NCBI GenBank assembly: GCA_025464695.1
Contig: JAODNQ010000080.1
Coordinates: 1-14,572 of the forward strand
Direction: 5' to 3'
Source: Frankiales bacterium
GTDB lineage: Bacteria; Actinomycetota; Actinomycetes; Mycobacteriales; SCTD01
Length of the DNA stretch: 14,572 nucleotides
The translations under genes and the position numbers were made by a program. Positions 6,723-12,992 of this stretch are shown one piece after another. The notes below the pieces were generated by a model, which made no database searches, was not told the DNA's origin, and was given only the letters and a program-made list of their open reading frames with translations. Position 1 is the first letter of the stretch. Every line of letters begins with the position of its first letter.

Positions 6723-7655
6723 ATGGAGCTCCGTCAGCTGCGCTACCTCACGGCAGTCGTCGACCACGGCGGCTTCCGTCGTGCGGGAGCCGCGCTGCGG
6801 GTCGCCCCGTCGGCGCTGTCGCGGTCGGTCCGGCAGCTCGAGCAGCACCTGGGGGTGGACCTGCTCGACCGGACCGCCGGGGGCGTGCAGCTGACGCAGG
6901 CCGGGCGCGAGTTCCTCGCGCAGGCCCGGTCGATCGTGGAGCAGGCCGACGCCGCCTCGCGGTCGATGCTGGAGCACGCCCGGGGCCTGCTGTGCCTGCG
7001 CATCGGTGCGGTGGCCGGGGCGCTCGCCGCCGGGGAGCTGACCGTGCCGATCATGCGCTCGTTCGGCGAGGTCCGTCCCGACGTCCGGGTCTACTGCGAC
7101 TCCGTCCCCTTCACCGACCAGCTGGCCGCCCTCGTGGCCGGCGACGTCGACGCCGCGATCGTCCGCACGCCCGTCGAGCACCCGGACGTCGAGCTCAGGA
7201 CGCTCGCCCTGGAGCCCCGGGCCCTGCTGGTCGGCCGGGACACCGACCTTGCGCAGCAGGCCTCGGTGCACGTCGACGACGTCCTGCACCTGCCCACGGT
7301 CCGGCTGCTGTCCACGCCGGGCTGGTCGCGCTTCTGGCAGCTGGACGACGAGCGCGGCGGCGACAACACCGACACCTCGCTCGCGCCCGCGGCCGACGTC
7401 CACCAGATGCAGGCCGCCGTCGCCACGGGGCGCGCCGTCGTCACCACGGGCGCGTCGTACGCCCGCTACGGCGGCAGCACGCGGACCCGGTGCGTGTCGC
7501 TCGAGGGCGTGCGGCCGTCCGTGATCGCCCTCGCGGTGCGCCGGAGCGAGGACCGCAAGCACGTCCGGCGCTTCGTCGACGTCGCCCTCGCCACCGCCCG
7601 CCAGAACCTCGACCTGCTGCCCGGCGCGCACCCGTGGGAGCGCTCGCTCGCCTGA
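6723..7655 (+). CDS. LysR-family transcriptional regulator
   Basis: This 310-residue protein has the canonical N-terminal winged helix-turn-helix from residue 1 to about 60: MELRQLRYLTAVVDHGGF, RAGAALRVAPSALSRSVRQL, LGVDLLDRTAGGVQLTQAG. A linker helix and a periplasmic-binding-like effector domain follow (DVDAAIVRTPVEHPDVELRT, with AAVATGRAVVTTGAS near the C-terminus). The start matches the conserved first residue of the HTH. The open frame extends back to 6495, but no family sequence precedes ATG 6723, and the start appears leaderless (TACGCT 6 nt upstream). By position it probably controls the divergent LLM gene and possibly the downstream phosphotransferase pair. The effector is unknown. 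Confidence 0.93.
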   Translation: MELRQLRYLTAVVDHGGFRRAGAALRVAPSALSRSVRQLEQHLGVDLLDRTAGGVQLTQAGREFLAQARSIVEQADAASRSMLEHARGLLCLRIGAVAGALAAGELTVPIMRSFGEVRPDVRVYCDSVPFTDQLAALVAGDVDAAIVRTPVEHPDVELRTLALEPRALLVGRDTDLAQQASVHVDDVLHLPTVRLLSTPGWSRFWQLDDERGGDNTDTSLAPAADVHQMQAAVATGRAVVTTGASYARYGGSTRTRCVSLEGVRPSVIALAVRRSEDRKHVRRFVDVALATARQNLDLLPGAHPWERSLA

Positions 7656-7702
7656 GCGTTGCCCATCCGACAACAGGAGACGTCAGCCGCGGGACCGCTC
7701 CC

Positions 7703-7708
7703 TATGGT
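7703..7708 (+). promoter_or_regulatory. Candidate -10 element for the phosphotransferase unit
   Basis: TATGGT is a good -10-like hexamer in the 129-nt gap after the LysR stop. It would start transcription near 7715, giving a leader of about 70 nt that includes the 8-codon ORF at 7762-7788. No convincing -35 is visible. Confidence 0.35.
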
Positions 7709-7761
7709 CTGCGTCACACCGCCGGGCGACGCCCGGCGAACCCTCCTGGACGGAGCTCCTC

Positions 7762-7788
7762 GTGACCACAGCCCCCGGCGACGCATGA
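7762..7788 (+). CDS. 8-codon leader ORF coupled to the phosphotransferase start
   Basis: GTG 7762 opens a frame of eight codons (MTTAPGDA) that ends at TGA 7786-7788, overlapping the phosphotransferase ATG 7785 as ATGA. A good Shine-Dalgarno, GGAG (7752-7755), lies 6 nt before this GTG, whereas the phosphotransferase ATG itself has no SD. Ribosomes would thus load here and reinitiate at the ATG. Alternatively it is the true N-terminus of the phosphotransferase, thrown out of frame by a single-base indel. Confidence 0.4.
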   Translation: MTTAPGDA

Positions 7789-8930
7789 CCACCACCGCGA
7801 CCCGCACCGTCGAGCGCACGCTGGCCGAGGTGCTCGACCGCAAGCTGTCCCTGCGCGGCACGACCGCCTACGAGCCGACGCCGCTCGAGACGGTGAGCAC
7901 CCAGCTCGACAGCTTCCTGCGCGACCAGCTGCCCGGCACGTTCCGGGTGCACGGGCTGTCGAAGCTCACGGGCGGCGCGTCGATGGAGCAGTACGTCTTC
8001 ACGCTCGAGCAGGCCGGTTCGCCGGACACGCGGATGATCCTGCGCATGAGCCCGATGTGCTCGGTCATCGAGACGAGCCGGCTGCGCGAGTTCCAGATCA
8101 TCGCCGCCGTCGACGGGGTCCTGCCCGTCCCCAAGGCGTTCTTCGTCGCTCCGGGGGACGCGCCGTTCGGGCGTCCGGCCCTCGTGACGTCGTTCGACGC
8201 CGGCGTCACCGCGCCCACCGTCGGCGGCGGCGGCAACGCGAGCGGGCTCGGCACGGCGTACGGCGCGTCCCGCGAGGCGCTGGCGCCGCAGTTCGTGCAG
8301 CACCTGGCCGCCCTGCACACGATGGACTGGCGCAGCAAGGACCTGTCCGCACTGGACGTCCCGGCCGAGGGCACGACGGAGGCGGTCGACTGGCGGATCG
8401 CCCTCTGGGACCGCGTCTGGCAGGAGGACTCCTACGAGGCCCACCCCACCGTCGCGCTGACCAGCGCCTGGCTCTGGGAGAACCGGCCCGTCGTCGACCA
8501 CGTCTCGCTGGTGCACGGCGACTACCGCAACGGCAACTTCTTGTTCGAGGAGGCCACCGGGCAGATGACGGCGATCCTCGACTGGGAGGCCGCCTTCCTC
8601 GGTGACCGCCACATGGACCTCGCCTACGCGATGCTGCCCGGCTACGGCACCCTCGCCGACGACGGCACCTACTACTGCGCGGGGCTGGTCGAGCGCTCGG
8701 CGTTCATCAGCGAGTACGAGCGGCTCTCCGGGCTGACCGTCGACCCCGCCCGGCTCCGGTACTACACCGTGCTCAACATGTACTGGGCCGTCATCGCCTG
8801 CTGCGCCACCGGCCCCCGCCTCGCGGCCGACCACCTGACCCACCTCGACACGATGATGAACCTGGTGCCCGGCCTGGGGATGTTCTTCATCGGCGAGCTC
8901 AACACGATCCTCCGGGAGGACACGGCATGA
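7785..8930 (+). CDS. APH-fold phosphotransferase (ACAD10/11-like family)
   Basis: This 381-residue protein has an aminoglycoside-phosphotransferase/kinase-like fold. The Gly-rich loop equivalent is LTGGASMEQYVFTLE (61-75), followed by the nucleotide-side strand ILRMSP (85-90). The catalytic loop is HGDYRNGN (H244, D246, N251) and the metal-binding segment is ILDWE (D266). LSGGAS-type loops mark the branch related to the APH domains of acyl-CoA dehydrogenases 10/11 rather than antibiotic-resistance enzymes, so hydroxyacyl or other small-molecule phosphorylation is more likely than drug resistance. I use ATG 7785; an in-frame ATG 7704 would add an unconserved Pro/Arg-rich stretch. The stop overlaps the next start (ATGA). 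It is probably part of the metabolic locus with the LLM enzyme and LysR regulator; the substrate is unknown. Confidence 0.88.
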   Translation: MTTTATRTVERTLAEVLDRKLSLRGTTAYEPTPLETVSTQLDSFLRDQLPGTFRVHGLSKLTGGASMEQYVFTLEQAGSPDTRMILRMSPMCSVIETSRLREFQIIAAVDGVLPVPKAFFVAPGDAPFGRPALVTSFDAGVTAPTVGGGGNASGLGTAYGASREALAPQFVQHLAALHTMDWRSKDLSALDVPAEGTTEAVDWRIALWDRVWQEDSYEAHPTVALTSAWLWENRPVVDHVSLVHGDYRNGNFLFEEATGQMTAILDWEAAFLGDRHMDLAYAMLPGYGTLADDGTYYCAGLVERSAFISEYERLSGLTVDPARLRYYTVLNMYWAVIACCATGPRLAADHLTHLDTMMNLVPGLGMFFIGELNTILREDTA

Positions 8931-9400
8931 CGCCCACGGTGACGCAGCAGCTCGAGGCCATGAGGACCACGATGGAGCGGGTGGTCCTGCCCGCGCTGCC
9001 GGCCGACGCGAAGTTCGCGCTCGAGGGTGCCGCCCTGGTCCACGCCACCCTGAACTGGCTCGTCGACGTGCACGAGTCCGAGTTCCGGTACGAGCTGGAC
9101 GAGGCGGCCGACTACCGCCGCCTGCTCGGGCAGCTGGCCGAGCTCGGCGCCGTCGACGCCGCCCTGCTGGCCGAGGCTCCGGCCGGGGCGGACGGCGACC
9201 TCGGCGCCGTCCGCGCGCAGAGCCGCCGGCTCAAGGAGGCGGCCGTCACCGCCGCCCTCGACGTCGGCGGTGCCGCACGCGGCCTCCTCCTCGACGTCGC
9301 CGACCGGCAGAGCGCGCGCGAGCAGGCGTGGTTCCGCATGACGGGCTTCACGTCCACCGACAAGGCCGGCGGCATCGCCGAGGTGCTCGCGAGCTCCTAG
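8927..9400 (+). CDS. Small helical protein of unknown function coupled to the phosphotransferase
   Basis: This 157-residue soluble protein has no signal peptide or membrane segment and no Cys. Its ATG overlaps the phosphotransferase stop (ATGA), so it is almost certainly co-translated with it. It appears all-helical and acidic: TQQLEAMRTTMERVVLPALP, a central HATLNWLVDVHESEFRYELDEA-like segment, a heptad-like GQLAELGAVDAALLAEA, and a C-terminal RQSAREQAWFRMTGFTSTDK. I do not recognise a family. Coupling suggests a subunit or accessory factor of the phosphotransferase. Its stop overlaps the stop of the convergent gene within CTAG (9397-9400). Confidence 0.82.
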   Translation: MTPTVTQQLEAMRTTMERVVLPALPADAKFALEGAALVHATLNWLVDVHESEFRYELDEAADYRRLLGQLAELGAVDAALLAEAPAGADGDLGAVRAQSRRLKEAAVTAALDVGGAARGLLLDVADRQSAREQAWFRMTGFTSTDKAGGIAEVLASS

Positions 9401-9942
9401 CCGTCCTGCTGCAGCAGCCGGGCGAAACAGTGCCACAGCACCACCTGGCGCTGCAGCCGGGGCGACCACGCCAGGGCGAGCCGGCGGTCCTGAGCGTTCC
9501 ACTTCTCGCGCCGCTCCAGCAGGACGTCGCCGGGCACCGCCACCAGGTGGCCGCCGGCCGTCAGCGGGTGCACGGGCGCGAGCAGCTGGGTCGACCGCGC
9601 CCAGGCCGCGCCCAGCCCGGCGGTCTGCGCCTGCAGCGCCGGCAGGTCCTGCGGCTGCGGGTCCGCGCCCTCGCCTCCGACGTCGTCCTGCCACACCGGC
9701 AGGGCGACGTCGTCGCCGTCGTAGGGCGCCGCGGCGACGCGGAACGGGACCGGCCGGACCCACTCGACGGTCCGCTGCCCCAGCACCGTGCGGAGGAAGG
9801 CGGTGTACGACGTCTTGCAGACCGGGCAGCGCGTCTGCTTGCGCAGGACGGCGTCGTCGGTGGTCACGCCGACCGCCCGCCAGTCGCGGTCCTGCGGCGT
9901 CAGCGCGCACTCGGGGTGACAGGGCAGGGCGAAGGCGGTCAT
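9397..9942 (-). CDS. Unrecognised protein with N-terminal Cys pairs
   Basis: A 181-residue protein starts with ATG 9942. The N-terminus carries C8-H9-P-E-C12 and, 26 residues later, C39-P-V-C42, a plausible zinc site. The rest is mixed alpha/beta, with ALPVWQDDVGGEGADP around 80-95, a Gln/Ala-rich helix (LPALQAQTAGLGAAWARS), and a C-terminus rich in Trp and Arg (REKWNAQDRRLALAWSPRL, VVLWHCFARLLQQDG). I do not recognise the family. The frame stays open to 10272, but that extension crosses a terminator hairpin and is Arg/Pro-rich. The start looks leaderless: TAGGCT lies 7 nt upstream and there is no SD. The stop overlaps that of the convergent gene by 3 bases. Confidence 0.75.
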   Translation of the reverse strand: MTAFALPCHPECALTPQDRDWRAVGVTTDDAVLRKQTRCPVCKTSYTAFLRTVLGQRTVEWVRPVPFRVAAAPYDGDDVALPVWQDDVGGEGADPQPQDLPALQAQTAGLGAAWARSTQLLAPVHPLTAGGHLVAVPGDVLLERREKWNAQDRRLALAWSPRLQRQVVLWHCFARLLQQDG

Positions 9943-9949
9943 CGCGAGC

Positions 9950-9955
9950 AGCCTA
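9950..9955 (-). promoter_or_regulatory. -10 element for a leaderless start at 9942
   Basis: On the minus strand TAGGCT is followed by 7 nt and then ATG 9942, the geometry of a leaderless actinobacterial promoter. The same TAGGCT-N7-ATG arrangement occurs in front of thrS. The upstream -35 region falls inside the hairpin 9971-10009. Confidence 0.5.
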
Positions 9956-9970
9956 GGAGCCCCGGACACG

Positions 9971-10009
9971 CGGCAGGGCCACGAGGAGGTGCTCCTCGTG
10001 GCCCTGCCG
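9971..10009 (-). terminator. Strong terminator after the holin-X/DUF3618 operon
   Basis: A perfect 18-bp stem (CGGCAGGGCCACGAGGAG 9971-9988 with its complement 9992-10009) is closed by a 3-nt loop. It begins 15 nt after the stop of the DUF3618 gene on the minus strand. There is no U-tract, but the stem is long and GC-rich, as in I-shaped actinobacterial terminators. Confidence 0.75.
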
Positions 10010-10024
10010 GGACGTGCGTGCTGC

Positions 10025-10939
10025 CTACAGCGGCGGCGTCGAGCCCGTGCCGGGGTACGGCGCGACCGGGATCTGGCCGAGGGCCTGGTCCGGCATGGTC
10101 CCCGTGGACGGGTAGGCCGGCGGCGGCGTGCTGCTGCTGTCCGACCCGCCCTGCGCGGTCTCCTTGACCGTGCCGGCCGCCTCGGTCGCGTGCTGCTGCA
10201 CGGTGCTGCCGGCGCTCTTGGCCTCACCGGCGACCTGGCTGCCGACGTCGGCGGCCTTCTCCTGCACGGCACCGACCGCCTGCGTGGCGGTCTCCTTCAC
10301 CGACTGCGCGGCGTCCTGGACGGCCGGCTGCAGGGTCTCCCGGACCTCGGAGGCCACCGAGGCGAGCTGCTCCTTGACCGGCTCCTTGAGCGCGACGGCC
10401 TGCTCCTTGACGGCCTGCGCGGCGTGCTGCTCCTTCTCGGAAGCGGGCAGCAGCGAGGACAGCAGGTAGCCGACGCCGAAGGCGACCGCACCGGCGAGCA
10501 GGGGGTTGCCCGCCGCCTTCTGCTTCACCGCGGTCGGCGCCGCGGCTGCGGTGTCGCCGACGGTGTGGGCCGCGCTGGAGAGCGTGCCCGCCGCCGTCGA
10601 CGCGGCGCCGCTGACGGCTCCCGCCGTGCTGTGGGCCGCACCGGACACCGTCCCGGCCGTGCTGGACGCCGCCCCGCTGACGCCGCCGGCGAGCGAGGAC
10701 GTCGCCCCGCCGACCGTGCCCGCGGCGTGGGACGCGTGGCCGTGCACCGTCTCGCCGGCGCCGAACACCTTCTCCTTCACGCTGCTCACCGCTTCCCGCG
10801 CCGTCTCCTTGGCGCCCTCGACCTTGCGCTCGACGACGCGCGCCGGGCTCACCTTCTCGGTCAGGTTGTCCACGTCGGCCGACAGGGCCTCGCGGGTCGC
10901 CTCGATCTCAGCCCTCAGTTCGTCTGGTGTCTTGCCCAT
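10025..10939 (-). CDS. DUF3618 protein with 11-residue repeats and Pro-rich tail
   Basis: This is a 304-residue membrane-associated protein of unknown function. Residues 1-38 form the DUF3618 motif (TPDELRAEIEATREALSADV, then LTEKVSPARVVERK). A charged amphipathic helix follows, then five consecutive 11-residue repeats at 71-125 with consensus [ST]xAGxVSGAA[SH]. One membrane helix spans about 145-165 (GNPLLAGAVAFGVGYLLSSL). A long Lys/Glu/Ala/Gln-rich amphipathic region (170-262) precedes a Ser/Pro tail containing TPPPAYPSTG (271-280). The ATG has AAGGAGGA upstream and lies 25 bases inside the holin-X gene, so it is the last gene of that operon. The 11-mer repeats recall LEA and lipid-surface proteins; a membrane-stabilising stress role is inference. 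Confidence 0.85.
   Translation of the reverse strand: MGKTPDELRAEIEATREALSADVDNLTEKVSPARVVERKVEGAKETAREAVSSVKEKVFGAGETVHGHASHAAGTVGGATSSLAGGVSGAASSTAGTVSGAAHSTAGAVSGAASTAAGTLSSAAHTVGDTAAAAPTAVKQKAAGNPLLAGAVAFGVGYLLSSLLPASEKEQHAAQAVKEQAVALKEPVKEQLASVASEVRETLQPAVQDAAQSVKETATQAVGAVQEKAADVGSQVAGEAKSAGSTVQQHATEAAGTVKETAQGGSDSSSTPPPAYPSTGTMPDQALGQIPVAPYPGTGSTPPL
10565..10729 (-). repeat. Five in-frame 33-bp repeats within the DUF3618 gene
   Basis: On the minus strand five consecutive 33-bp units encode HAAGTVGGATS, SLAGGVSGAAS, STAGTVSGAAH, STAGAVSGAAS and TAAGTLSSAAH. Length is kept exactly at 11 residues, while the DNA units differ at many positions, so this is an old, selected protein repeat rather than a recent DNA duplication. 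Confidence 0.85.
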
Positions 10940-11379
10940 GCCACGTCCTCCTTGAGGGTCTCGACGGTCTGTCGGGGTGTCGGGTCGACGGTCTTCATCT
11001 GCTTCTTGCCCTTGCTGAACAGCACGAAGGCGATCAGCCCGTACAGGGCGGTCACGATCAGGGCCGCGGCCCAGATCGGCATGAACGTGTCGAGCACGAA
11101 CATGAGCGTGAGGCTGGCGAAGATGCTCGCGAGGTAGCCGAGGTAGCCGGCCGCGCCGAGCGCTCCCGCGCCCTTGCCCGCCTTCTTGGCCTCCTCGGTG
11201 AGCTCGGCCTTGGCCAGCGCGAACTCCTGGCGCATCAGCGTGGACAGGTCGTTGGTGACCTGCCCGACGAGCTGCCCCACGGAGGCCGAGCTCGGGTCGA
11301 ACGTGCTGCCCGTGGCCCCCACCTGGGTGCTGCCGCTGTTGCCGTACGGCCCCTCCGGGTAGGGCGTCCCGCTGGTCAC
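10915..11379 (-). CDS. Holin-X family membrane protein (phage holin superfamily III-like)
   Basis: This 154-residue protein has a Gly/Ser/Pro-rich N-terminus (1-32), then an amphipathic helix typical of the family (QLVGQVTNDLSTLMRQEFAL, AKAELTEEAKKAGKG). Two membrane helices at about 74-97 and 102-121 are followed by a short basic loop (SKGKKQMK) and a charged C-terminal tail. The family (actinobacterial Holin-X, formerly DUF1469) is chromosomal in actinobacteria and sits beside DUF3618 genes; no phage genes are nearby, so lysis is not implied. GTG 11379 overlaps the stop of the upstream gene (GTGA), and its 3' end overlaps the DUF3618 start by 25 bases. The gene is therefore embedded in one operon. 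Confidence 0.88.
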   Translation of the reverse strand: MTSGTPYPEGPYGNSGSTQVGATGSTFDPSSASVGQLVGQVTNDLSTLMRQEFALAKAELTEEAKKAGKGAGALGAAGYLGYLASIFASLTLMFVLDTFMPIWAAALIVTALYGLIAFVLFSKGKKQMKTVDPTPRQTVETLKEDVAWARHQTN

Positions 11380-12191
11380 AGCGCGCCCCGCGAGCCGTAG
11401 GGCTCGCTCTGGCCGTAGCCGGCGCTGTAGGGCGAGCCGCCGGTCGACGGGTACGCCGGCGGCGGGGTCGACACGGGGGTGGTCGGGGGGGCGTAGGCGG
11501 GCGCCGGCGTCGTGGCGGGGGAGCCGTAGACACCGGTGTCGCCGGCGTACGCGCCGCCCGTGCTGCCGCTGGCGGCGTACGGGTCGGTGCCGTAGGTGGG
11601 CACCTCGGCGGCCACGCCGGGCGAGGTCACCCCGGCGAGCGGGTTGCCGGCAGCCGTGCCGCCGGTGGGGCCGGCGGGGAGCGCCAGCTGCTCCTGCGAG
11701 GAGCCCGACTGCAGGCCCTTGGCGAGGCGACCCGCGACGAGGCCGGCGAGGGCCGCCCCGAGCAGGAACGTGCCGGGGCTGCGGCGGGCGTAGCGCCGGA
11801 CGTCCTCGAGGACGCCCTGCGGGCCCTTCTGCTCGAGCGCGTCGGCGAGGGTCTGCACGCGCGTGCCGACCTCGCCGAGCACCTGGCCGACGAGGCCGGA
11901 CGTGTCGCCCTCGCTGAGCTGCTTGGCGACGTCGCGCAGAGCGGTCGTCGCCTTCTCCGTCTGGCTGCTGACCTGCTGCGCAGCCTGCTCCTTCACCTGG
12001 CCGGTGAGGTCCTTGGCCTGCGCGACGGTCTCGCCGACGACGTTGCCGACCTGCTCCTTCGCGGTGCCGGTCACCTCGCCGGCGGCGCTCGTCGCGGTGT
12101 GCGCGACGCTGGCCGCCTGCTCCTTGGCGGTCCCTGCTACGGCTCCCGCCTGCTCCTGGGCGGTGCTCGCCACCTGCTCTGGTGCGGTCAC
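11376..12191 (-). CDS. Amphipathic-repeat membrane-anchored protein of the holin-X operon
   Basis: This protein of 271 residues is the first gene of the operon. Residues 1-90 are LEA-like amphipathic repeats (TAQEQAGAVAG, TAKEQAASVAH, TAKEQVGNVVG, QVKEQAAQQV). A conserved-looking helical block follows (GLVGQVLGEVGTRVQTLADA), then RRYARRSPGTFLLGAALAG with a glycine-zipper membrane helix at about 139-160. The tail (165-271) is a disordered Gly/Pro/Tyr/Ser region that includes TPPPAYPSTG (242-251). I choose GTG 12191 because GGAGAA is placed about 5 nt before it; the frame is open to GTG 12245 (18 more residues), which has no SD. The protein has no known function; the architecture suggests a membrane-surface scaffold. 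Confidence 0.8.
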   Translation of the reverse strand: MTAPEQVASTAQEQAGAVAGTAKEQAASVAHTATSAAGEVTGTAKEQVGNVVGETVAQAKDLTGQVKEQAAQQVSSQTEKATTALRDVAKQLSEGDTSGLVGQVLGEVGTRVQTLADALEQKGPQGVLEDVRRYARRSPGTFLLGAALAGLVAGRLAKGLQSGSSQEQLALPAGPTGGTAAGNPLAGVTSPGVAAEVPTYGTDPYAASGSTGGAYAGDTGVYGSPATTPAPAYAPPTTPVSTPPPAYPSTGGSPYSAGYGQSEPYGSRGAL

Positions 12192-12231
12192 GGCTTCTCC
12201 GATCGTGGGTGCGGGTGTGTCGAACGACCTG

Positions 12232-12245
12232 CTACCCGTGATCAC
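12232..12245 (-). promoter_or_regulatory. Candidate stress promoter and palindrome for the holin-X operon
   Basis: On the minus strand GGGTAG (plus 12232-12237) resembles the -10 of SigB/SigF-type stress promoters (GGGTAT) and lies 40 nt before GTG 12191. Immediately upstream is the 8-bp palindrome GTGATCAC (12238-12245). The -35 would be GTAC rather than GTTT, so this is weak. Confidence 0.22.
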
Positions 12246-12361
12246 TCGGCGTACTCGGGCACGCGGCCCACAAGGGCGAGGACGGGACGCCGTTTCAACC
12301 GGTGCCGGCCGGGGACCCGCCTGGCAGCCCGCACCCTGTCCCGCGGGCGGTCTGGAGAGCT

Positions 12362-12925
12362 GTGCGCACGTCGTCCGTCATCGAGCAGGAGCGGCGCACC
12401 GCGCTGCAGGAGTTCCTCGAGGCACGCAAGGTGCCCATCGAGGTGGGACCCGGTCACGGGGCCGCCCGTGAGGCCCGCATGGAGCAGGAGCGCCGGGAGG
12501 CGGTCCGACGTCGGGAGCAGGAGGCGCTGCAGGCCCGCGCCTCGGCCGTGCACGCGTCCGACCCCGTCCGCCCCCGGGCCGTCGTCCTGCACCGGGCGGC
12601 CTGGACCCGGCAGGCGCTGTGCCAGGCGCTCGTGCGCGCCGGGGTCGACGTCGTGGAGATGCACGAGGACGGCGCGGCCGGCCTCGGTGCGGTCATCGCG
12701 GAGCAGCCCGACCTCGTGGTCGTGCAGGAGCAGCTGCCCTGGAAGGACGGCCTCGAGGTGGTGCGCGAGGTGCGCCGGTTCGCGCCGTCCGCCCGGGTCG
12801 CGGTGCACCTGGACCGCCCGGCAGGGGAGCAGGGCGCGCGCGCCGCCGGCGCCCACGCCGTCTTCCCGCGCTCGACCCGGCCGGTCGACATGGTCCCGCA
12901 GCTGGTGGAGCTCGCCGGGGTCTGA
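12362..12925 (+). CDS. Pseudo-receiver protein with N-terminal coiled coil
   Basis: This 187-residue protein starts at GTG 12362 with GGAG 4 nt upstream. Residues 5-60 are a highly charged helix, likely a coiled coil (EQERRTALQEFLEARKVPIE, then EARMEQERREAVRRREQEAL). Residues 71-187 follow the CheY-like receiver pattern: RAVVLHRAAWTRQALCQALV, PDLVVVQEQLPWKDGLEVVREV, VAVHLD, GAHAVFPRSTRPVDMV. The phosphoacceptor Asp is replaced by Gln122 (VVVQEQLP), the acidic pocket after strand 1 is LHRA, and the usual Lys is absent, so it cannot be phosphorylated in the normal way. No output domain is present. It probably works by protein contacts. It is divergent from the holin-X operon and upstream of osmC. 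Confidence 0.8.
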   Translation: MRTSSVIEQERRTALQEFLEARKVPIEVGPGHGAAREARMEQERREAVRRREQEALQARASAVHASDPVRPRAVVLHRAAWTRQALCQALVRAGVDVVEMHEDGAAGLGAVIAEQPDLVVVQEQLPWKDGLEVVREVRRFAPSARVAVHLDRPAGEQGARAAGAHAVFPRSTRPVDMVPQLVELAGV

Positions 12926-12992
12926 GCGGGAACACCTGCCGCAGACCGGGGTTGGTCACGACGTCCACCCCCTGACCCGAGGAGAGCACTCG

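Noticed and set aside
5395..6894. 499-codon plus-strand frame opposite the oxidoreductase
   Set aside because: It is antisense to a recognised LLM enzyme and contains His/Arg/Val-rich low-information sequence.
7785..8930. Aminoglycoside resistance gene
   Set aside because: The fold is APH-like, but the LTGGAS loop and the neighbours point to the ACAD10/11-related metabolic branch.
10915..11379. Prophage or lysis cassette suggested by the holin-type protein
   Set aside because: Holin-X proteins are common chromosomal genes beside DUF3618; no endolysin, integrase or structural phage gene is present.
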